Notes: generated by a model from the sequence alone, not told the origin. Shown: positions 8,477 to 18,159, numbered from the stretch's first letter. The stretch: 64,000 nucleotides of DNA from Thermococcus sp. Bubb.Bath (GCF_012027595.1 NZ_SNUR01000003.1:62001-126000); one strand, 5' to 3'. Numbers and translations: made by a program.

Positions 8477-9304
8477 ATGAAGGTTATAATGACAACGAAG
8501 GTTGATCTGGCATCGATGAACATAATGGAGAAGCTAATTGAGAACTTTGGCTTTGATGAAACCGGGGAACTCTTTGATGGCAATCCCGTGTTCAAAAAGG
8601 GGGACACTCTCATACTGATGACCAACGAGGAGATGATATACTATGATGGCCTGGACACTTCCATAGAGCAGCAGCTCGGACTAAAGCCGGAGATCATAGC
8701 CTTTGCCTCCAGGCACTCCAGCAAGCAGAAACTCCCGGCACTGACCACACACGTTACCGGCAACTGGGGAGAGGCTATGTATGGTGGAAAGGATGGCAGT
8801 TTGGCCGTGGCACACCCCATTGCGATGAAACTCGCCCTGACCAAGCTCAACGAGCTCAACGACCTTGGCTGGACAGTTTGCTACGAGGCGACCCATCACG
8901 GGCCGAGTGAACTGGATGTTCCGAGCTTCTTCATTGAGATAGGCTCAAGCGAAGAGGAATGGGTGAACGAGAGGGCAGGGGAGATACTGGCTGAGACTAT
9001 CGTATACGTCCTTGAGAACTTTGATAAAGTACCGCGTGGGAAGTTCCGGACTGCCCTCGGTATCGGAGGTGGACACTACGCCCAGAAGGAGACTGCAGCA
9101 TCCTTGGAGACTGACTTGGCGTTCGGCCACATTCTCCCCAAGTACGCCCAGCCGGTGGGGGAGGAGATGCTCTTAAAGGCCATAGAACGAACCAGTGAGG
9201 GAGTTGATGTCATCTACACCGACTGGAAGGGAAGCAAGGGAGAAACAAGGCAGCTTGCTAGGAGTCTGGCCGAAAAGCTGGGGTTAGAGTTTATTAAGGG
9301 CTGA
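8477..9304 (+). CDS. dtdA: D-aminoacyl-tRNA deacylase (archaeal/plant type)
   Basis: A 275-residue enzyme of the GEK1/DTD2 family that frees tRNA from D-amino acids (proofreading of chirality). Family blocks visible are [12 protein letters not shown] at the start, [20 protein letters not shown], the catalytic-region histidines in [21 protein letters not shown], and [13 protein letters not shown]. Length is normal. A GAGGTGATTCT ribosome site precedes ATG 8477, and it is probably cotranscribed with the PhoU-like gene. Confidence 0.94.
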   Translation: MKVIMTTKVDLASMNIMEKLIENFGFDETGELFDGNPVFKKGDTLILMTNEEMIYYDGLDTSIEQQLGLKPEIIAFASRHSSKQKLPALTTHVTGNWGEAMYGGKDGSLAVAHPIAMKLALTKLNELNDLGWTVCYEATHHGPSELDVPSFFIEIGSSEEEWVNERAGEILAETIVYVLENFDKVPRGKFRTALGIGGGHYAQKETAASLETDLAFGHILPKYAQPVGEEMLLKAIERTSEGVDVIYTDWKGSKGETRQLARSLAEKLGLEFIKG

Positions 9305-9372
9305 AGGTCATGACGAAAGGTTTAAAGCGTTCAACGTCAATATAACCCAGCATTGGGGGTTGATTGGCTAAC

Positions 9373-9380
9373 TTTATATA
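9373..9380 (+). promoter_or_regulatory. TATA box of ftsZ1
   Basis: TTTATATA 54 bases before the ATG at 9434. It predicts a transcription start close to 9400, inside the inverted repeats annotated separately. Confidence 0.75.
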
Positions 9381-9385
9381 CTTTG

Positions 9386-9419
9386 AACCTGCATTTGGTT
9401 GCAGGTGTTAAATTACACC
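9386..9419 (+). promoter_or_regulatory. Two inverted repeats across the ftsZ1 transcription start
   Basis: AACCTGCA-(6)-TGCAGGT (9386-9406) is a 7-bp perfect inverted repeat. It overlaps a second one, GGTGT-TAAATT-ACACC (9404-9419). They sit just where transcription should start, the position used by archaeal repressors, or they could fold in the leader. No regulator is assigned. Confidence 0.5.
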
Positions 9420-9433
9420 CGGAGGGTCGGAAG

Positions 9434-10564
9434 ATGTTGAAACTGGTTGAAGATGCTATGAACAAGGCCGCTTCAGTTCCCGCTGGAACGGGAAATGCTC
9501 CTGCAGCCCAGCCCATGGGCCAGAGCGACATTGATGAGGAGCTCAAGAAGCTTCTGGAGCAGATTCAGGCGAAGATATACGTCGTCGGTGTTGGAGGTGC
9601 CGGCTGCAACACCATAAACAGGATGATGCAGGTTGGAATCCAGGGGGCCAAAATAATAGCCGCCAATACCGATGCGCAGGACCTTCTCAAAATACAGGCG
9701 CACAAGAAGATACTCCTCGGTAAGGAGCTCACCAAGGGCCTTGGGGCAGGCAACAACCCTAAGGTTGGAGAAGAAGCAGCCAAAGAGAGCGAGAGGGAAA
9801 TTCGGGAAGCCATAGAAGGCGCCGACATGATCTTCGTAACCTGCGGTCTCGGCGGTGGAACTGGAACTGGAGCCGCCCCTGTTATTGCCGAAATGGCAAA
9901 GAAGATGGGTGCCTTAACAGTATCAGTAGTTACGCTCCCGTTCACAGTTGAAGGAATCAGGCGCATTAAGAACGCTGAGTACGGCCTTGAGAGGCTGAGG
10001 AAGGCCAGTGACACGGTTATAGTAATCCCGAACGACAAGCTCATGGAGGTTGCCCCGAACCTGCCGATACACATGGCCTTCAAGGTGTCGGACGAGATAC
10101 TCGTCCAGGCAGTCAAGGGCATAACAGAGCTCATCACCAAGCCCGGTCTCGTTAACCTCGACTTCAATGATGTAAGGGCTGTCATGAAAGACGGTGGAGT
10201 TGCTATGATAGGCATCGGTGAGAGCGACAGCGAGAAGCGCGCCATGGAAGCCGCCCAGCAGGCTCTCAACAGTCCACTCCTCGACGTTGATATCAGTGGT
10301 GCTAAGGGCGCTTTGATAAGCATCAGCGGAAGCGACGTCAAGCTCGAGGAGGCCCAGCAGATCATAGAGCTCGTAACGAGCAAGCTCGACCCAGAGGCTC
10401 AGGTCATTTGGGGCATCCAGCTTGACGAGGAACTTGAGAAGATGATAAGGATCCTCCTTGTTGTCACTGGTGTCAGCTCCCCGTACGCCGTTGCTGAGGA
10501 GGAGTCCTCCCCGTATGAAAGTGAAGAGCGCAGGGTGATAAAACTCGGCGTTGAGGAATTCTGA
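9434..10564 (+). CDS. ftsZ1: Cell division protein FtsZ1
   Basis: Tubulin-superfamily GTPase, 376 residues, that polymerises at midcell. Visible are [13 protein letters not shown] (nucleotide-binding loop T1), NTDAQDL, the tubulin signature [10 protein letters not shown], the T7 loop region [11 protein letters not shown] with the catalytic aspartates, and a C-terminal acidic tail ([22 protein letters not shown] split over the last 20-25 residues). The start at ATG 9434 follows GGAGGGTCGG. The neighbours secE-spt5-rpl11 match the ftsZ1 locus of Methanocaldococcus (ftsZ1-secE-spt5-rpl11), which supports the FtsZ1 class. A second tubulin-like protein of CetZ type is at 59.3 kb. Confidence 0.96.
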   Translation: MLKLVEDAMNKAASVPAGTGNAPAAQPMGQSDIDEELKKLLEQIQAKIYVVGVGGAGCNTINRMMQVGIQGAKIIAANTDAQDLLKIQAHKKILLGKELTKGLGAGNNPKVGEEAAKESEREIREAIEGADMIFVTCGLGGGTGTGAAPVIAEMAKKMGALTVSVVTLPFTVEGIRRIKNAEYGLERLRKASDTVIVIPNDKLMEVAPNLPIHMAFKVSDEILVQAVKGITELITKPGLVNLDFNDVRAVMKDGGVAMIGIGESDSEKRAMEAAQQALNSPLLDVDISGAKGALISISGSDVKLEEAQQIIELVTSKLDPEAQVIWGIQLDEELEKMIRILLVVTGVSSPYAVAEEESSPYESEERRVIKLGVEEF

Positions 10565-10653
10565 TATTCAACCGTTACCTTTTTATTTGACTTTCTGAGT
10601 TTACCCATAGGTCGGTTTATGTTACGTTAACGCAAAGCTGTGAGGTGTTTGCC

Positions 10654-10848
10654 ATGGCCGAGAGCATGGGGGAGAAGATCAGGAACTTCCTCACCGAATC
10701 CAGAAGGGTTCTAATGGTAACGAGGAAACCGAGCTGGAAGGAGTACAAGATGGCATCTAAGATAACTGGAATTGGTATGATAGTTATCGGCACCATCGGT
10801 CTCCTGATAACCATCCTGGGTTATCTCATCACGGGTTCTGGCCTGTGA
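10654..10848 (+). CDS. secE: Protein translocase subunit SecE/Sec61 gamma
   Basis: A 64-residue membrane protein: an amphipathic N-terminal helix with the conserved block [15 protein letters not shown], then one membrane-spanning helix ([20 protein letters not shown]). It clamps the two halves of the SecY channel. ATG 10654 is spaced 8 bases from the ribosome site TGAGGTG; an in-frame GTG at 10645 lies inside that site. It is followed 14 bases later by spt5, the usual archaeal order. Confidence 0.95.
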   Translation: MAESMGEKIRNFLTESRRVLMVTRKPSWKEYKMASKITGIGMIVIGTIGLLITILGYLITGSGL

Positions 10849-10862
10849 GTGGGGTTGATAAC

Positions 10863-11321
10863 ATGAGCGAGGGCAGGATCTTCACGGTCAGGGTCACAGT
10901 GGGGCAGGAGGAGACCACAGCCAAGCTGATATACAGCAAGGTTAATACCTACAACCTTCCGATTTATGCCATACTCGCCCCCTCTAAGGTCAAGGGGTAC
11001 ATATTCGTTGAGGCCCCCAGTAAGAGCGCCGTTGACGAGGCTATTAAGGGGATAAAGCACGCTAAGGGTACCCTTCCCGGGGAGGTTCGCTTTGAAGAGA
11101 TAGAGCACTTCCTTGAGGAGAAGCCCGCTGTGAGCGGCTTCGAGCCCGGTGACATCGTTGAGCTCATTTCCGGCCCGTTCAAAGGGGAGAAAGCTAAGGT
11201 CATCAGGGTTGACGAGGCCAAGGACGAGATAGTCGTCGAGCTCATAGGTGCCATCGTCCCGATACCGGTCACAGTTAGGGGCGAATACGTTAGACTTATA
11301 AGCAAACATCAAAAGGAGTGA
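10863..11321 (+). CDS. spt5: Transcription elongation factor Spt5
   Basis: A 152-residue NusG/Spt5 protein: an NGN domain (about 1-85, with [17 protein letters not shown] and [18 protein letters not shown]) and a KOW domain (about 95-150, [21 protein letters not shown]). With Spt4 it closes the RNA polymerase clamp and increases processivity. The start at ATG 10863 follows GGGGTTGAT. It lies in the secE-spt5-rpl11 operon. Confidence 0.95.
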   Translation: MSEGRIFTVRVTVGQEETTAKLIYSKVNTYNLPIYAILAPSKVKGYIFVEAPSKSAVDEAIKGIKHAKGTLPGEVRFEEIEHFLEEKPAVSGFEPGDIVELISGPFKGEKAKVIRVDEAKDEIVVELIGAIVPIPVTVRGEYVRLISKHQKE

Positions 11322-11361
11322 AAGGTCTGCTCAATAAGCGTGAATTTGAGAGGTGAGAAAA

Positions 11362-11859
11362 ATGGCTCAGGTCGTTGAAGTGCTCGTTGAGGGAGGAAAA
11401 GCTTCACCCGGACCCCCGCTTGGTCCGGCAATTGGTCCGCTCGGACTCAACGTTAAACAGGTCGTTGACGAGATCAACAAGGCCACCAAAGACTTTGAGG
11501 GGATGCAGGTTCCCGTCAAGATCATTGTCACTGATCCAAAAAAGAAGACCTTCGAGATCGAGGTCGGTATTCCACCGGTCAGCCAGCTCATAAAGAAGGA
11601 GCTCGGCATCGCCAAGGGCTCCAGTGAGGCTGGTCACACCGTCGTGGGCGACCTCAGCATGGATGCCGTTATAAGGATCGCCAAGGCGAAGATCGACCAG
11701 ATGCTTGCACCGAACATCAAAGCCGCTTCGAAGGAGGTCATCGGTACCGCTCTCAGCCTTGGTGTCACAGTCGAGGGCAAGGACCCCAGGGAAGTTCAGA
11801 AGGAGATCAATGAGGGAGTTTATGACGAGCTCTTTGCGAAGGCTGAGGAGGCCGAGTGA
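11362..11859 (+). CDS. rpl11: Ribosomal protein uL11
   Basis: A 165-residue stalk-base protein that binds the GTPase-associated centre of 23S rRNA. The N-terminal signature [18 protein letters not shown] is present, followed by the C-terminal RNA-binding domain ([20 protein letters not shown]). GAGGTGAG precedes ATG 11362. It ends the secE-spt5-rpl11 run; a new promoter follows before rpl1. Confidence 0.97.
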   Translation: MAQVVEVLVEGGKASPGPPLGPAIGPLGLNVKQVVDEINKATKDFEGMQVPVKIIVTDPKKKTFEIEVGIPPVSQLIKKELGIAKGSSEAGHTVVGDLSMDAVIRIAKAKIDQMLAPNIKAASKEVIGTALSLGVTVEGKDPREVQKEINEGVYDELFAKAEEAE

Positions 11860-11887
11860 GGCCTCTTTTCCTTCCCGGATTTGGGGA

Positions 11888-11898
11888 AAAGTTTAAAA
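11888..11898 (+). promoter_or_regulatory. Promoter of the rpl1-rpl10-rpl12 operon
   Basis: An AGTTTAAAAAG box with a GGGAAA BRE upstream, about 80 bases ahead of rpl1, leaves a leader of about 55 bases. L1 represses its own messenger in several archaea, but I cannot point to an rRNA-like L1 site here. Confidence 0.65.
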
Positions 11899-11973
11899 AG
11901 ACCTTCTTTTACGCATCTTTGATTCTTAGACTGGCTTGTTAAAATCAGATGAACGAAAAAGGAGGGCTGTAAA

Positions 11974-12630
11974 GTGGCCTTCGACAGGCAGAAAATCGTG
12001 GAAGCGGTGAAGGAGGCGAAGGCCCGAGCTAGGGAAAAGCCGCGTCACTTCACACAGACCGTCGAGATGGCAGTCAACCTCAAGGATATAGACCTGAAGA
12101 AACCGGAGAACAGGTTCAAGCTTGAGGTTGTGCTGCCCCACGGTCGTGGGAAAGAACCAAAAATCGCGGTCATCGCTGATGGTGCCGTCGCGGAGGCGGC
12201 TAAAAAGCTCGGGCTTGATGTGATTAGTGGGGAGCAGCTTGAAGAGCTCGCGAAGAGCCCTAGGGAAGCCAGAAAAATAGCCAAGAACTACGATTTCTTC
12301 ATTGCAGCGGCCCCACTGATGCCGAAGATAGGTAAGTACCTCGGTAGATACCTCGGTCCAAGGAACAAGATGCCGCAGGTCGTTCCGCCGACCATGACCA
12401 ACCTCGAGCCGATCGTGGAGAGGCTCAAGAAGACGGTTAGGATACAGCTCAAGAACAACCCGGTTATTCACACCAGGATAGGCACTGAGGACATGGACGA
12501 CGAGAAGCTCGCGGAGAACGCCGAGGCGGTTCTCAACGCCGTTCTTGGGAAACTGGAGCGCGGCGAGAACCAGGTTCGCTCAGTGTACGTCAAGACCACT
12601 ATGGGACCGGCCGTTAAGATGGAGAGGTGA
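11974..12630 (+). CDS. rpl1: Ribosomal protein uL1
   Basis: A 218-residue L1 protein of the mobile E-site stalk. Visible are [35 protein letters not shown] (rRNA-binding first domain), the middle insert domain ([21 protein letters not shown]) and the return strand with [17 protein letters not shown]. The start is GTG 11974 with GGAGGG 8 bases upstream. The stop overlaps the upstream region of rpl10. Confidence 0.96.
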   Translation: MAFDRQKIVEAVKEAKARAREKPRHFTQTVEMAVNLKDIDLKKPENRFKLEVVLPHGRGKEPKIAVIADGAVAEAAKKLGLDVISGEQLEELAKSPREARKIAKNYDFFIAAAPLMPKIGKYLGRYLGPRNKMPQVVPPTMTNLEPIVERLKKTVRIQLKNNPVIHTRIGTEDMDDEKLAENAEAVLNAVLGKLERGENQVRSVYVKTTMGPAVKMER

Positions 12631-12635
12631 GGGAG

Positions 12636-13655
12636 ATGGCCCACGTAGCCGAGTGGAAGAAGAAGGAAGTTGAAGAGCTCGCCGAGCTCATCAAGAAGTA
12701 CCCAGTGATAGCCCTCGTCGATGTGGCCGGTGTTCCGGCGTACCCGCTGAGCAAGATGCGCGACAAGCTCAGGGAACACGCACTCCTCAGGGTCAGCAGG
12801 AACACTCTCATCGAACTCGCCATAAAGAGGGCCGCTCAGGAGCTTGGAAAGCCGGAGCTTGAGAAGCTCATCGACCACATTCAGGGAGGTGCCGGAATCC
12901 TCGCCACTGATATGAACCCGTTCAAGCTCTACAAGCTCCTTGAGCAGAGCAAGACCCCCGCCCCTGCAAAGGCGGGTGCGGCCGTCCCTCACGACGTTGT
13001 GATTCCGGCCGGACCAACCTCACTCGCTCCGGGTCCACTTGTCGGTGAGATGCAGGCCCTTGGAATTCCGGCGAGAATCGAGAAGGGTAAGGTCAGCATT
13101 CAGAAGGACTACACCGTCCTTAAGGCTGGCGAGGTTATAACCGACCAGCTCGCGAGGATCCTCAACGCCCTTGGTATCGAACCCCTTGAGGTCGGTCTCA
13201 ACCTGCTCGCCGCCTACGAGGACGGGCTCGTCTACACTCCGGACGTTCTGGCCATAGACGAGGAGACCTACATCAACATGCTCCAGCAGGCATACATGCA
13301 CGCGTTCAACCTCTCAGTCAACACTGCCTACCCGACCAAGCAGACCATCGAAGCCATCATCCAGAAGGCGTTCCTTGGAGCGAAGAACGTTGCAGTCGAG
13401 GCTGGATACATCACCAGGGACACTGTGGAGGAGGTCTTTGGCAGGGCAATACGTGCCGTCCTGCTCATAGCGCAGAACCTGCCTGAGGATCTGCTCGACG
13501 AGAAGACCAAAGAACTTTTAAACGCCCAGGCACAAATGGCAGTTGCCGCTCCTCAGCCGACCGAGGAGAAGGTTGAGGAGGCGGAGGAAGAAGAGGAAGA
13601 AGAGGAAGCCTCTGAAGAGGATGCGCTCGCTGGACTGGGCGCGCTCTTCGGCTGA
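12636..13655 (+). CDS. rpl10: Ribosomal protein uL10 (P0)
   Basis: A 339-residue P0 that anchors L12 dimers to the ribosome. It has the N-terminal rRNA-binding domain ([20 protein letters not shown]), the archaeal/eukaryal insertion, helical L12-binding spines (about 260-310) and the acidic tail ending [13 protein letters not shown], the same tail as L12. ATG 12636 lies after GAGGTGAGGGAG, while an in-frame GTG 12627 is within that site. Confidence 0.96.
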   Translation: MAHVAEWKKKEVEELAELIKKYPVIALVDVAGVPAYPLSKMRDKLREHALLRVSRNTLIELAIKRAAQELGKPELEKLIDHIQGGAGILATDMNPFKLYKLLEQSKTPAPAKAGAAVPHDVVIPAGPTSLAPGPLVGEMQALGIPARIEKGKVSIQKDYTVLKAGEVITDQLARILNALGIEPLEVGLNLLAAYEDGLVYTPDVLAIDEETYINMLQQAYMHAFNLSVNTAYPTKQTIEAIIQKAFLGAKNVAVEAGYITRDTVEEVFGRAIRAVLLIAQNLPEDLLDEKTKELLNAQAQMAVAAPQPTEEKVEEAEEEEEEEEASEEDALAGLGALFG

Positions 13656-13724
13656 TTTCGTTTCCCTTGGATCCCTCAACAGATGAATAAAAAGAAAAAA
13701 TGAAGATGATTGGAGGTGTGAAAA

Positions 13725-14042
13725 ATGGAGTACGTGTATGCCGCTCTGCTGCTCCACGCCGCTGGTAAGGAGATAACTGAAGAGAACCTTAAGAAGGTCC
13801 TTGAGGCCGCCGGTGTCGGCGCCGACGAAGCCAGGATAAAGGCCCTCGTTGCCGCCCTTGAGGGCGTCAATATCGATGAGGTCATCGAGAAGGCCGCCAT
13901 GCCGGTTGCCGCTCCGGCTGCTGTTGCCGCTGCTCCGGCTGCTGCTGAGGCTCCGGCTGAGGCCGCCGAGGAAGAAGAGGAAGAGGAAGAAGAGGAAAAG
14001 GAGGAAGAGGCTCTCGCCGGTCTCGGCGCCCTCTTCGGCTGA
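13725..14042 (+). CDS. rpl12: Ribosomal protein P1 (archaeal L12)
   Basis: A 105-residue stalk protein: an N-terminal dimerisation domain ([20 protein letters not shown]), an Ala/Pro-rich hinge and an acidic end with [10 protein letters not shown], which recruits translational GTPases. It has its own GGAGGTGTG ribosome site, 69 bases after rpl10. The following T-rich stretch (14043-14090) probably ends transcription. Confidence 0.97.
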   Translation: MEYVYAALLLHAAGKEITEENLKKVLEAAGVGADEARIKALVAALEGVNIDEVIEKAAMPVAAPAAVAAAPAAAEAPAEAAEEEEEEEEEEKEEEALAGLGALFG

Positions 14043-14205
14043 AGCCTCTTCCCTTTATTTTCGCCACTTTTCTTTTGGATTCATGCCTTCTGTTGTTGTC
14101 CTTCTCTGGTGGTTCTTGCTTGATAATTTGAATAATTTGACGGATATATTACAAAATCCGCTCTTGAGTTAAAGCTTCAGTTATGAAAAGAAAAAGAGGG
14201 TTCTT

Positions 14206-14682
14206 TCACAGAGATTTCTTCTTTCTCTTCGATAGCGCTATTCTTGTGCTCCCCTGATAGTTTCCGCGGTAGGGATTCCTTGCTGGCCCGTCCAGCCGTA
14301 TGAACGCTATTTGGACGAACCTCTCTCCGTACTCAAGTTCAACCGGTTCGTTCGATGCATTAAACAGCATGAGGGTGAGGTTCCCATCCCATCCGGGATC
14401 GACCCACGCAAACGACCCCAGTAAGCCTTCCCTCGCGAGGCTGCTTCTTATCTTCATATCGCCCATAACGTCGTCGGGAAGTTTTACCCTCTCCAATGTC
14501 AGGACGAGTGCGTGGGTCTTGGGAGGAATTATGAACTTGCCCTCCTTCTCTACGTCTATCAGTTTGCCGTTAATGTGCGCCTCTTTCCCTACCCTGAGGT
14601 CGTAACCCGCAGGTTGAAGTGATTCCTTTGAGAAGGGTTCTATTAAAATTTCTTTTTCGATTTTCCAGTCCGGCAACAGCAT
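14206..14682 (-). CDS. dcd: dCTP deaminase (dUTP-forming, possibly bifunctional)
   Basis: A 158-residue trimeric enzyme of the dCTP deaminase/dUTPase family, which makes dUTP (or dUMP) for thymidylate. Visible are MLLPDWKIEKEI, QPAGYDLRVG, KIRSSLAREGL (phosphate-binding Arg-Ser-Ser), WVDPGWDGNLTLML with the conserved aspartate and glycine, and the end block. Bifunctional archaeal forms differ by few residues, so dUTPase activity is not decided here. ATG 14682 follows GGTGGTTGAG. It is convergent with rpl12 and divergent from tRNA-Arg. Confidence 0.9.
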   Translation of the reverse strand: MLLPDWKIEKEILIEPFSKESLQPAGYDLRVGKEAHINGKLIDVEKEGKFIIPPKTHALVLTLERVKLPDDVMGDMKIRSSLAREGLLGSFAWVDPGWDGNLTLMLFNASNEPVELEYGERFVQIAFIRLDGPARNPYRGNYQGSTRIALSKRKKKSL

Positions 14683-14730
14683 CTCAACCACCGCAAGGTT
14701 TATTTTGTCCCCTCTTAAAACAGTTCCGAA

Positions 14731-14806
14731 GGGCCCGTGGCCTAGGGGATATGGCGCCGGCCTTCGGAGCCGGTCTCCGCGGGTTCGAATCCCGCCGGGC
14801 CCGCCA
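14731..14806 (+). tRNA. tRNA-Arg (TCG)
   Basis: Complete cloverleaf. The acceptor stem GGGCCCG pairs with CGGGCCC, the anticodon stem CCGGC/GCCGG encloses CTTCGGA (anticodon TCG, codon CGA), the T loop is GTTCGAA, the discriminator is G, and CCA is encoded. The promoter is not clear; GTTTATTTT near 14699 is the best candidate. Confidence 0.95.
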
Positions 14807-14811
14807 TAACA

Positions 14812-14840
14812 GCCCTTTCTGACGAAAGCGCTGGCGGAAT
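14812..14840 (+). repeat. Post-tRNA repeat, copy 2
   Basis: CCCTTTCTGACGAAAGCGCT and the following GGCGGAATG, just 3' of tRNA-Arg. CTTTC-TGAC-GAAAG is a small perfect hairpin followed by the palindrome AGCGCT. It is closely related to the segment after tRNA-Pro (5270-5298). Confidence 0.5.
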
Positions 14841-15293
14841 GTTGTTAACTGTTTTATAGAGCAAATGCAGTAGGATTTTCTTTTTGAAGGGTTGTTTTAA
14901 GAGTGAGAACTCTTAAAATGCTCCCTTAGGGTGGTTTAACTCAAAAATCGACGCTCTATGGGCGTCAAAAGAAAGATAAACCTTTTCTAAGGGGTTCTTA
15001 TCTGAGTTGTTCTCCTCCTGAAACAGGCACATATAGTGCAAAATCCTCATGTACGGCCTTTTCTAAAAGGAGCTACGAACTTTTGGTAAAGCTTTTTCCA
15101 AAAGCTTGATCGCGAAGTTTGATCAAGGTCGGTGGTTCTTTTTCAAAATTGCTGTTTTCTGAGGATTTCCTTGTGAACATAATTAGTGAATTCACAATTA
15201 TTGCCCAAGTGAACAAGAGTTTCTGCCACTTTGACGCCCTTCGGGCGTCGATTTGCTGGGTCAGGGGAATAGAAGAAAAAGAGCAAATTAATT
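14841..15293. other. Non-coding stretch rich in small inverted repeats
   Basis: The 512-base gap between tRNA-Arg and asnS has no credible gene. It holds several hairpins: TAAGAGT-GAGA-ACTCTTA (about 14900), CCTTTT-CT-AAAAGG (about 15057), CTTGATC-(9)-GATCAAG (about 15107), and two opposed copies of a TCGACGC-(5-7)-GGGCGTCAA hairpin (about 14948 and, inverted, about 15229). It may be a decayed element or a structured RNA; function unknown. Confidence 0.5.
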
Positions 15294-15318
15294 CCCGAGC
15301 GCTTTCGTTAGAAAGGCC
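15294..15318 (-). repeat. Post-gene repeat, copy 3 (3' of asnS)
   Basis: On the minus strand, GGCCTTTCTAACGAAAGCGC directly follows the asnS stop and matches the post-tRNA-Arg copy with few changes, again with a TTTC/GAAA hairpin. All three copies lie directly 3' of a gene, as expected for a termination or processing signal. Confidence 0.5.
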
Positions 15319-16614
15319 TCACGGATACAACCTGCTCGGCGTCCTCGGGAAGAGAGTTGCCCAGCGGACGTGGTCGAGCTTGAGCACCCACGCTACCAAC
15401 CTCTCAAGGCCGAGGCCAAAGCCGCTGTGCGGGACGCTGCCGTACTTCCGGAGGTCGAGGTACCACTCGTAGTTCTTCGGATCCATTCCCTCCTCGATTA
15501 TCCTTTCTACGAGCTTGTCGTAGTTGTCCTCACGCTGACTTCCGCCGATGACCTCGCCGTACCCCTCGGGGGCAAGCATGTCCGCCGCTAAGACCTTCCT
15601 CGGGTCTTCGGGGTCCTCCTTCATGTAGAATGCCTTGATGCCCTTCGGGTAGCCGTAGACGAAGAACGGGGCCTCGAACTCCTGGGTGAGAATCCTCTCC
15701 TCATCCGCTCCCATGTCCTCGCCCCACTCTATCTCAACACCCTTGCTCTGGAGTATGTCGATGGCCTCGTCGTAGCTTATCCTCGGGAAGGGCGGGACGG
15801 CGTTCTTGAGGGTCTTCAGGTCATCCTTGCGGTAGAGCTCAATCTCGCTCTTCCTCAACTCAAGCGTTCTCTGTACCATGTAGCTTACCAGCTCTTCCTC
15901 AACCTTCATGATGTCCCAGAGATCCATCCAGGCCGCTTCAAGCTCAAGGTGCCAGAACTCTGTGAGGTGTCTCCTCGTCCTGCTCTTCTCGGCCCTGAAG
16001 CTCGGGGTGAGCGACCAGACCTTCTCAAGGCCGAAGATAGCCGTCTCAAGGTAGAGCTGGGCGGACTGACTAAGGTAGGCGGTTTTGTCGAAGTATTTGA
16101 GCTTAAAGAGCGTCGCGCCTCCTTCCACGGCACCGGTGACAAGTATCGGCGGGAAGACCTCGTACCAGCCGTCCTGGAGGAGCCACTCTCTAGCCGCCTG
16201 CATCATGGTGCCCTTGACCTTCATTATCGCGGCGACCTTGGGGGAGTGAAGGTGCAGATGCCTTACGTCGAGGAGGAACTCCTCGCTGGCGTCCTTCGTT
16301 ATCGGGAAGAAGTCCACGTTCTGGATAATCTGTATCTTATCGGCCTGAATTTCCACCCCTGTCGGCGCGCGGGGGTCAGCCCTAACCGTTCCCTCAATGA
16401 TGACGCTGGACTCGATTCCGACCTTCTTGGCCTCTTCGTAGGCCTCCTCGCTCGGCTCCTTCTTGAATATAGTCTGGATTATCCCGCTTGAGTCGCGGAG
16501 GACTATGAATACCTTCTTTCCAACTTCCCTCTTTCTGTAAACCCATCCGGCCAGCTTAACCCTCTTTCCTTCCATATCGGGTTTAACGTCAGCACAATAA
16601 ACCTTATCAATCAC
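15319..16614 (-). CDS. asnS: Asparaginyl-tRNA synthetase
   Basis: Class IIb synthetase, 431 residues: an N-terminal OB-fold anticodon-binding domain (KLAGWVYRKREVGKKVF), then the catalytic domain with class II motif 2 (SFRAEKSRTRRHLTEFWHLE) and motif 3 (GFGLGLERLVAW). The active-site text VTGAVEGGATLFKLKYF is the one found in the Pyrococcus enzyme annotated as AsnRS. GTG 16614 is preferred because GGAGGTGG lies 6-12 bases upstream; the longer in-frame GTG at 16623 is inside that ribosome site. The promoter on the minus strand is GTTATAAAC near 16650. Confidence 0.92.
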   Translation of the reverse strand: MIDKVYCADVKPDMEGKRVKLAGWVYRKREVGKKVFIVLRDSSGIIQTIFKKEPSEEAYEEAKKVGIESSVIIEGTVRADPRAPTGVEIQADKIQIIQNVDFFPITKDASEEFLLDVRHLHLHSPKVAAIMKVKGTMMQAAREWLLQDGWYEVFPPILVTGAVEGGATLFKLKYFDKTAYLSQSAQLYLETAIFGLEKVWSLTPSFRAEKSRTRRHLTEFWHLELEAAWMDLWDIMKVEEELVSYMVQRTLELRKSEIELYRKDDLKTLKNAVPPFPRISYDEAIDILQSKGVEIEWGEDMGADEERILTQEFEAPFFVYGYPKGIKAFYMKEDPEDPRKVLAADMLAPEGYGEVIGGSQREDNYDKLVERIIEEGMDPKNYEWYLDLRKYGSVPHSGFGLGLERLVAWVLKLDHVRWATLFPRTPSRLYP

Positions 16615-16845
16615 CGTTACCACCTCCAGAGGCTTTGAGGGTGAGTTTATAACGGTAGCGATGAGTGGAAGAAGTCAATTCTCCCAGAGGTGAAGAAAAG
16701 TTGGCCCGCTGAACTGGGATGGACCGAGGAATATGGCGGGCATATCAATAACTGGGGAAGAAGGGATTTAAGATATTTGGACGACTGTATGTCAATTTGT
16801 CAAGATCCTTAAGAGAACAGCTGACGCATATCCAACGGTGGTCTC

Positions 16846-18084
16846 ATGTTTGCACTTACTGGCATGATTATTGACAGGTTGGGAGAGAGGATGGTAAGGC
16901 CGTGCTCATTGATGGCAACAGGATAACCGGAGTGGTGAAGCGGGAAAGATTGCGTGATTATGGGGCCGATGAAGTACATGGCGGTGAGGGCTACGTCATC
17001 CTGCCCGGCCTAATAAACGCCCACACCCACGTGGCAATGGCAAAGTTCAGGGGGCTAGGCGAAAACCTGCCCACGGAGGAGTGCCCACGGAGGAGTGGCT
17101 CGAGAAAATCATATGGCCAATGGAGAGGGAGTGGACTCGGAAGGAACTGGGCAGGTGGGATCCTCTTGGGGCTGGCTGAGGCCCTCGCCAACGGTTCAAC
17201 GACCGTAAACGACCACTACTTCTTTGCGGACGAGATTGCGAAAGCCACCAAGAAAATCGGAATAAGGGCCTTCATCGGGCAAACCGTCATGGACATCTAG
17301 GATTTTTCCCTCGCGCGCCCCGAGGGCGGAATCCGCTTCTTTAAGAGGCGGCGGGGGAAGGACGAACTCGTTACCCCAACCTTAGCGCCCCATACCACGA
17401 ACACAGTTTCCTACGAGCTCATGGTGGAGCTTGGGGAAATGGCAAGAGAATACGGAGCGAGAGTTCACATGCACATCCCCCAGAGCCAGGCAGAGGGTAG
17501 GGAAGTGAAGGAGCGCTACGGGGTTTTGCCGATCGAGCTGCTCCAGCGCGCCGGTCTTCTCAATCCGCGCTTCGTTGGAGTTCACGAGATTTACATGAGC
17601 GAGAAAGAGAAAGAGCGCTATGCCCGGAGCGGGGCGACCTTAGTCCACTGTCCAACGAGCAATTTGATGCTCGAAGGAAGAACGATAGATGCCGGCTCCT
17701 TCCACACCATTGAGGTCAACATTGCCCTCGGAAACGACTTGCCCAATCTAACTGGAATACTGGACATGCTCGCGGAGATGAGAACTGCAGTCCTCGCGGC
17801 GAAGACCTTTTCCAACGGGAGAATCAATGAGAGGGGTTCTAGAAACGGCCACCTTTGGCGGGTAAGGGCCCGGTGAAGCATGTATAGAAGCGAGAGTAAT
17901 ACGGGAGGGAGCCCTTGCCAACCTCATTCTCCTTAAGGCAGATAAACAGTGGTTCCTTCCGGAGAGGGGGTTAACGTCGTGGGCTCAGCGGGGGGAAGCG
18001 ACGTCAGCGTGGTCGTCGTGAACGGGGAGGTGGTCTACAGAGATGACTCTTCACGAGGCTCGGAAAACGCTGGAGGAAATCTAG
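16846..18084 (+). pseudogene. Decayed amidohydrolase (MtaD/SAH deaminase-like)
   Basis: Fragments of one metal-dependent amidohydrolase lie in changing frames: start MFALTGMIIDR (16846), LIDGNRITGVVKR with the metal motif INAHTHVAM, LAEALANGSTTVNDHYFFADE, HTTNTVSYELMVELGEMARE, the block HEIYMSEKEKE and VHCPTSNLML, and a C-terminal VVVVNGEVVYR ending at TAG 18082. Lesions include frame changes near 16885 and 17160, a 14-bp tandem duplication (17069-17082 and 17083-17096), a stop at 17298, and shifts near 17865 and 18043. Intact relatives deaminate S-adenosylhomocysteine, methylthioadenosine or similar compounds. Several independent lesions make sequencing error an unlikely full explanation. 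Confidence 0.88.
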
Positions 18085-18159
18085 GCCGAGGGGAAAAGTT
18101 TTAAAACGGGCCAAGAAATTTGACCATGGCCTTAATCTCAAGCTAACGGAGGGATGATG

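Noticed and set aside
9565-10383. 272-codon minus-strand frame rich in Ser/Leu/Pro
   Set aside because: Shadow of ftsZ1; composition is typical of an antisense frame.
16655-16722. Possible C/D box guide RNA before the amidohydrolase pseudogene (GCGATGA ... GTGAAGA ... CTGA)
   Set aside because: C and C' boxes each deviate, no D' box is present, and no plus-strand promoter fits; the TATA-like box there belongs to asnS.
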